This document shows positions 5,730 through 6,935 of a stretch of DNA of 6,935 bases, piece by piece. Positions within the stretch are counted from its first letter, which is position 1. Each line of letters starts with the position of its first letter. Source of the DNA: Deltaproteobacteria bacterium (GTDB taxonomy: Bacteria > Desulfobacterota > Binatia > UBA9968); contig JACPFH010000787.1 in assembly GCA_016183075.1 (NCBI GenBank), forward strand, positions 1 through 6,935, written 5' to 3'. Under the pieces are notes generated by a model that was given only the letters and a program-made list of their open reading frames with translations, had not been told where the DNA came from and ran no database searches. A program made the translations under genes and the position numbers.

Positions 5730-5772
5730 TTGAACGGTTCCAATCGTTCGAAACGTTTAATCCGTTCAAACG
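5730..5772. promoter_or_regulatory. Operator-like cluster of direct and inverted repeats
   Basis: TTGAACGG (5730-5737) and CCGTTCAA (5762-5769) form a perfect 8-base inverted repeat. Between them lie GAACGGTTC (5732-5740), a 9-base palindrome, and CGTTCGAAACG (5745-5755). AATCGTTCGAAACG (5742-5755) is repeated with small changes as AATCCGTTCAAACG (5759-5772), a 17-base period. Several half-sites on nearly two helical turns, between divergent catabolic genes, suggest cooperative binding of a regulator of both genes. No regulator gene is in the window. Confidence 0.45.
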
Positions 5773-6016
5773 GGATCGGGAGTCCTTTGTGGAGGGGCAA
5801 AAGAGGGCCAGGCGGGCTCCCCGAAGCGCAACATGGGATAAGCAGCGCACAGCGACCGAGAGGGGCGCGAGGGAGGCTGCGGACGTCCGGTCACAGACGG
5901 TACAGATCATGGCAGGAACCCATCGGCCGCAGCCGAGAGCGGGCTTCCCGAGGAAGCTTAGTCCATGGGCCGCGGCCTGATCGCTCGGCCCTCCCGAGGA
6001 GCGCTCGGTGTCGCCG

Positions 6017-6046
6017 TTGACAGAGGCGCGGCCCCTCAGCTATGTT
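6017..6046 (+). promoter_or_regulatory. Candidate sigma70-type promoter of the UbiD-family gene
   Basis: A perfect -35 TTGACA (6017-6022) is followed after 18 bases by TATGTT (6041-6046), which matches the -10 consensus at four of six positions. Transcription would begin near 6053. That leaves a leader of about 27 bases containing the GAGGAGAG ribosome site (6063-6070), a compact arrangement that fits well. Confidence 0.55.
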
Positions 6047-6079
6047 CTCGTGAATTTGCCTTGAGGAGAGAGTCTTATT

Positions 6080-6935
6080 ATGGCTTATAGCGATTTACGC
6101 GACCACCTGAAAAAGCTTGAGGCGGCCGGCCTGCTTCGTCGTATCCAGCGGCTCATCAACAAGGATACCGAGCTGCATCCACTAGTGCGCTGGCAGTACC
6201 GCGGCGGTATCCCCGACGAAGAGCGCAAGGCATGGCTGTTTGAAAACGTGACCGACGCCCGTGGCCGCCGGTACAAGTTCCCGGTTGCCGTCGGCGCGCT
6301 CGCCGGGAACCGGGCGATCTACTTTCTGGGAATGGGATGCAAGACCGCCGAGGAAATGGACCAGAGATGGAAAGAGGCTCTTTCCCAGCCTATTGCGCCG
6401 GTCGTCGTGAGAGAGGCCCCGTGCCAGGAAGAAGTGCATGCCGGCGCTGAACTTGACCGCGAGGGTATGGGGCTGGAGGAATTTCCCGTGCCCATCTCCA
6501 CTCCCGGCTTCGACAACGGCCCTTACACGACGTGCTCCCATTGGTTCACCAAGGACCCGGAGACGGGAATTCAGAACGTCGGGAACTACCGCGGCCAGGT
6601 GAAAGCGCGCACGCGCATAGGTGTCTTCCCGTCGGGGTTAGGCCAGGACATCTATGTTCACTGGAAGAAGGCGCAGGCGAAAGGCCAACCTTTGCCAGCG
6701 GCTCTGGTCATTGGAGCGCCGCCCGTCGTCTCCTATGTCTCGGTGCAGAAGGTTGCCTATGGCGTGGATGAAATGGCGATTGCCGGCGCGCTGGCGGGCG
6801 AGCCCATTCGCGCGGTCAAATGCAAGACCGTGGATCTGTTTGTGCCGGCCGAAGCGGAGATCGTGGTCGAGGGGCTTTTGAATACGGAGTGGGTCGAGCC
6901 GGAAGGACCTTTCGGCGAGTCGCACGGCTATATGC
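6080..6935 (+). CDS. UbiD-family prenyl-FMN-dependent decarboxylase (N-terminal 285 residues, cut by window end)
   Basis: The frame is open from ATG 6080 to the last base. About 285 of the usual 480-520 residues are visible. The opening MAYSDLRDHLKKLEAAGLLRRI is typical of the family. The cofactor region GIQNVGNYRGQVKARTRIG (163-181) contains Asn166 and Arg171, and DEMAIAGALAGEP contains Glu231. EPEGPFGESHGY (273-284) contains Glu275 and Glu280. The spacings match, from memory, Asn168/Arg173/Glu233/Glu277/Glu282 of fungal Fdc1, so the Glu-Arg-Glu catalytic network is kept. Where Fdc1 has the metal ligand His191, this protein reads GQDIY, suggesting Asp190. The family reversibly decarboxylates unsaturated or aromatic acids using prenylated FMN made by UbiX. 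No UbiX gene is in the window. GAGGAG about ten bases upstream supports the start. The substrate is unknown. Confidence 0.92.
   Translation, partial: MAYSDLRDHLKKLEAAGLLRRIQRLINKDTELHPLVRWQYRGGIPDEERKAWLFENVTDARGRRYKFPVAVGALAGNRAIYFLGMGCKTAEEMDQRWKEALSQPIAPVVVREAPCQEEVHAGAELDREGMGLEEFPVPISTPGFDNGPYTTCSHWFTKDPETGIQNVGNYRGQVKARTRIGVFPSGLGQDIYVHWKKAQAKGQPLPAALVIGAPPVVSYVSVQKVAYGVDEMAIAGALAGEPIRAVKCKTVDLFVPAEAEIVVEGLLNTEWVEPEGPFGESHGYM

Larger units (their letters stand above)
5646..6079. other. 434-base divergent intergenic region
   Basis: The region separates the minus-strand asparaginase-like gene from the + strand UbiD gene. From left to right it holds TGGACATTT on the minus strand (5714-5722, shared with the hydrolase upstream region), an operator-like repeat cluster (5730-5772), a GC-rich stretch without credible coding, a GCTTCC-CGA-GGAAGC hairpin (5943-5957), a GGCCGCGGCC palindrome (5968-5977), a second TCCCGAGGA (5992-6000, first at 5946-5954), and the UbiD promoter. 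Open frames here translate to Arg/Gly/Ser-rich sequence without family resemblance or a ribosome site. Confidence 0.6.

Noticed and set aside
5943..6001. Riboswitch or structured leader of the UbiD gene
   Set aside because: The short hairpins lie upstream of the predicted -35 box and would not be in the transcript, and no known riboswitch pattern was recognised.
5730..6020. 96-codon + strand open frame in the divergent gap
   Set aside because: It starts inside the operator-like repeats, has no ribosome site, encodes low-complexity Arg/Gly/Ser-rich sequence and would overlap the UbiD promoter.

Overview
The window looks like an accessory catabolic region of an uncultured, GC-rich, Gram-negative soil or sediment bacterium. 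Two periplasmic TctC/Bug-type binding proteins with N-terminal signal peptides imply an outer membrane. Their 'GK-IRI-VG-APGG' and 'RHMGKHIPGNP' style is one I associate with Deltaproteobacteria-like, Binatota, Rokubacteria or betaproteobacterial genomes. That taxonomic placement is an impression from style, not a search result.

Layout: (1) the last codons of a membrane protein on the + strand, ending at 110; (2) a repeat-bearing gap, 111-364; (3) a minus-strand alpha/beta hydrolase of the 2,6-dihydropseudooxynicotine hydrolase type, 365-1462; (4) a divergent promoter gap, then a small + strand NIPSNAP-family protein, 1696-2004; (5) a gap with three strong hairpins in a row, 2066-2166; (6) two paralogous TctC-type solute-binding protein genes facing each other, + strand 2231-3292 and minus strand 3366-4403, with no transporter membrane subunits between them; (7) a second repeat-bearing gap, then a minus-strand asparaginase-family protein, 4644-5645, whose catalytic threonines and lysine are kept but whose amino-acid-recognition residues are changed; (8) a 434-base divergent gap with a cluster of operator-like repeats and a good sigma70-type promoter; (9) the first 285 codons of a UbiD-family prenyl-FMN-dependent decarboxylase, cut by the window end.

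Taken together, the genes could serve breakdown of an organic acid or amide: capture of a carboxylate in the periplasm (two TctC-like proteins), amide or imide cleavage (asparaginase-like), C-C or ester cleavage (alpha/beta hydrolase) and non-oxidative decarboxylation (UbiD). The NIPSNAP-like protein has no defined role. This pathway is inferred from neighbourhood alone. The genes are mostly separate transcription units with their own ribosome binding sites and long gaps, and the two receptor genes look less GC-rich than the hydrolase and asparaginase genes, so the region may have been assembled piecemeal. A 16-base near-palindrome recurs in three gaps, which fits a dispersed REP-like element. 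No rRNA, tRNA, CRISPR array or complete insertion sequence was seen.
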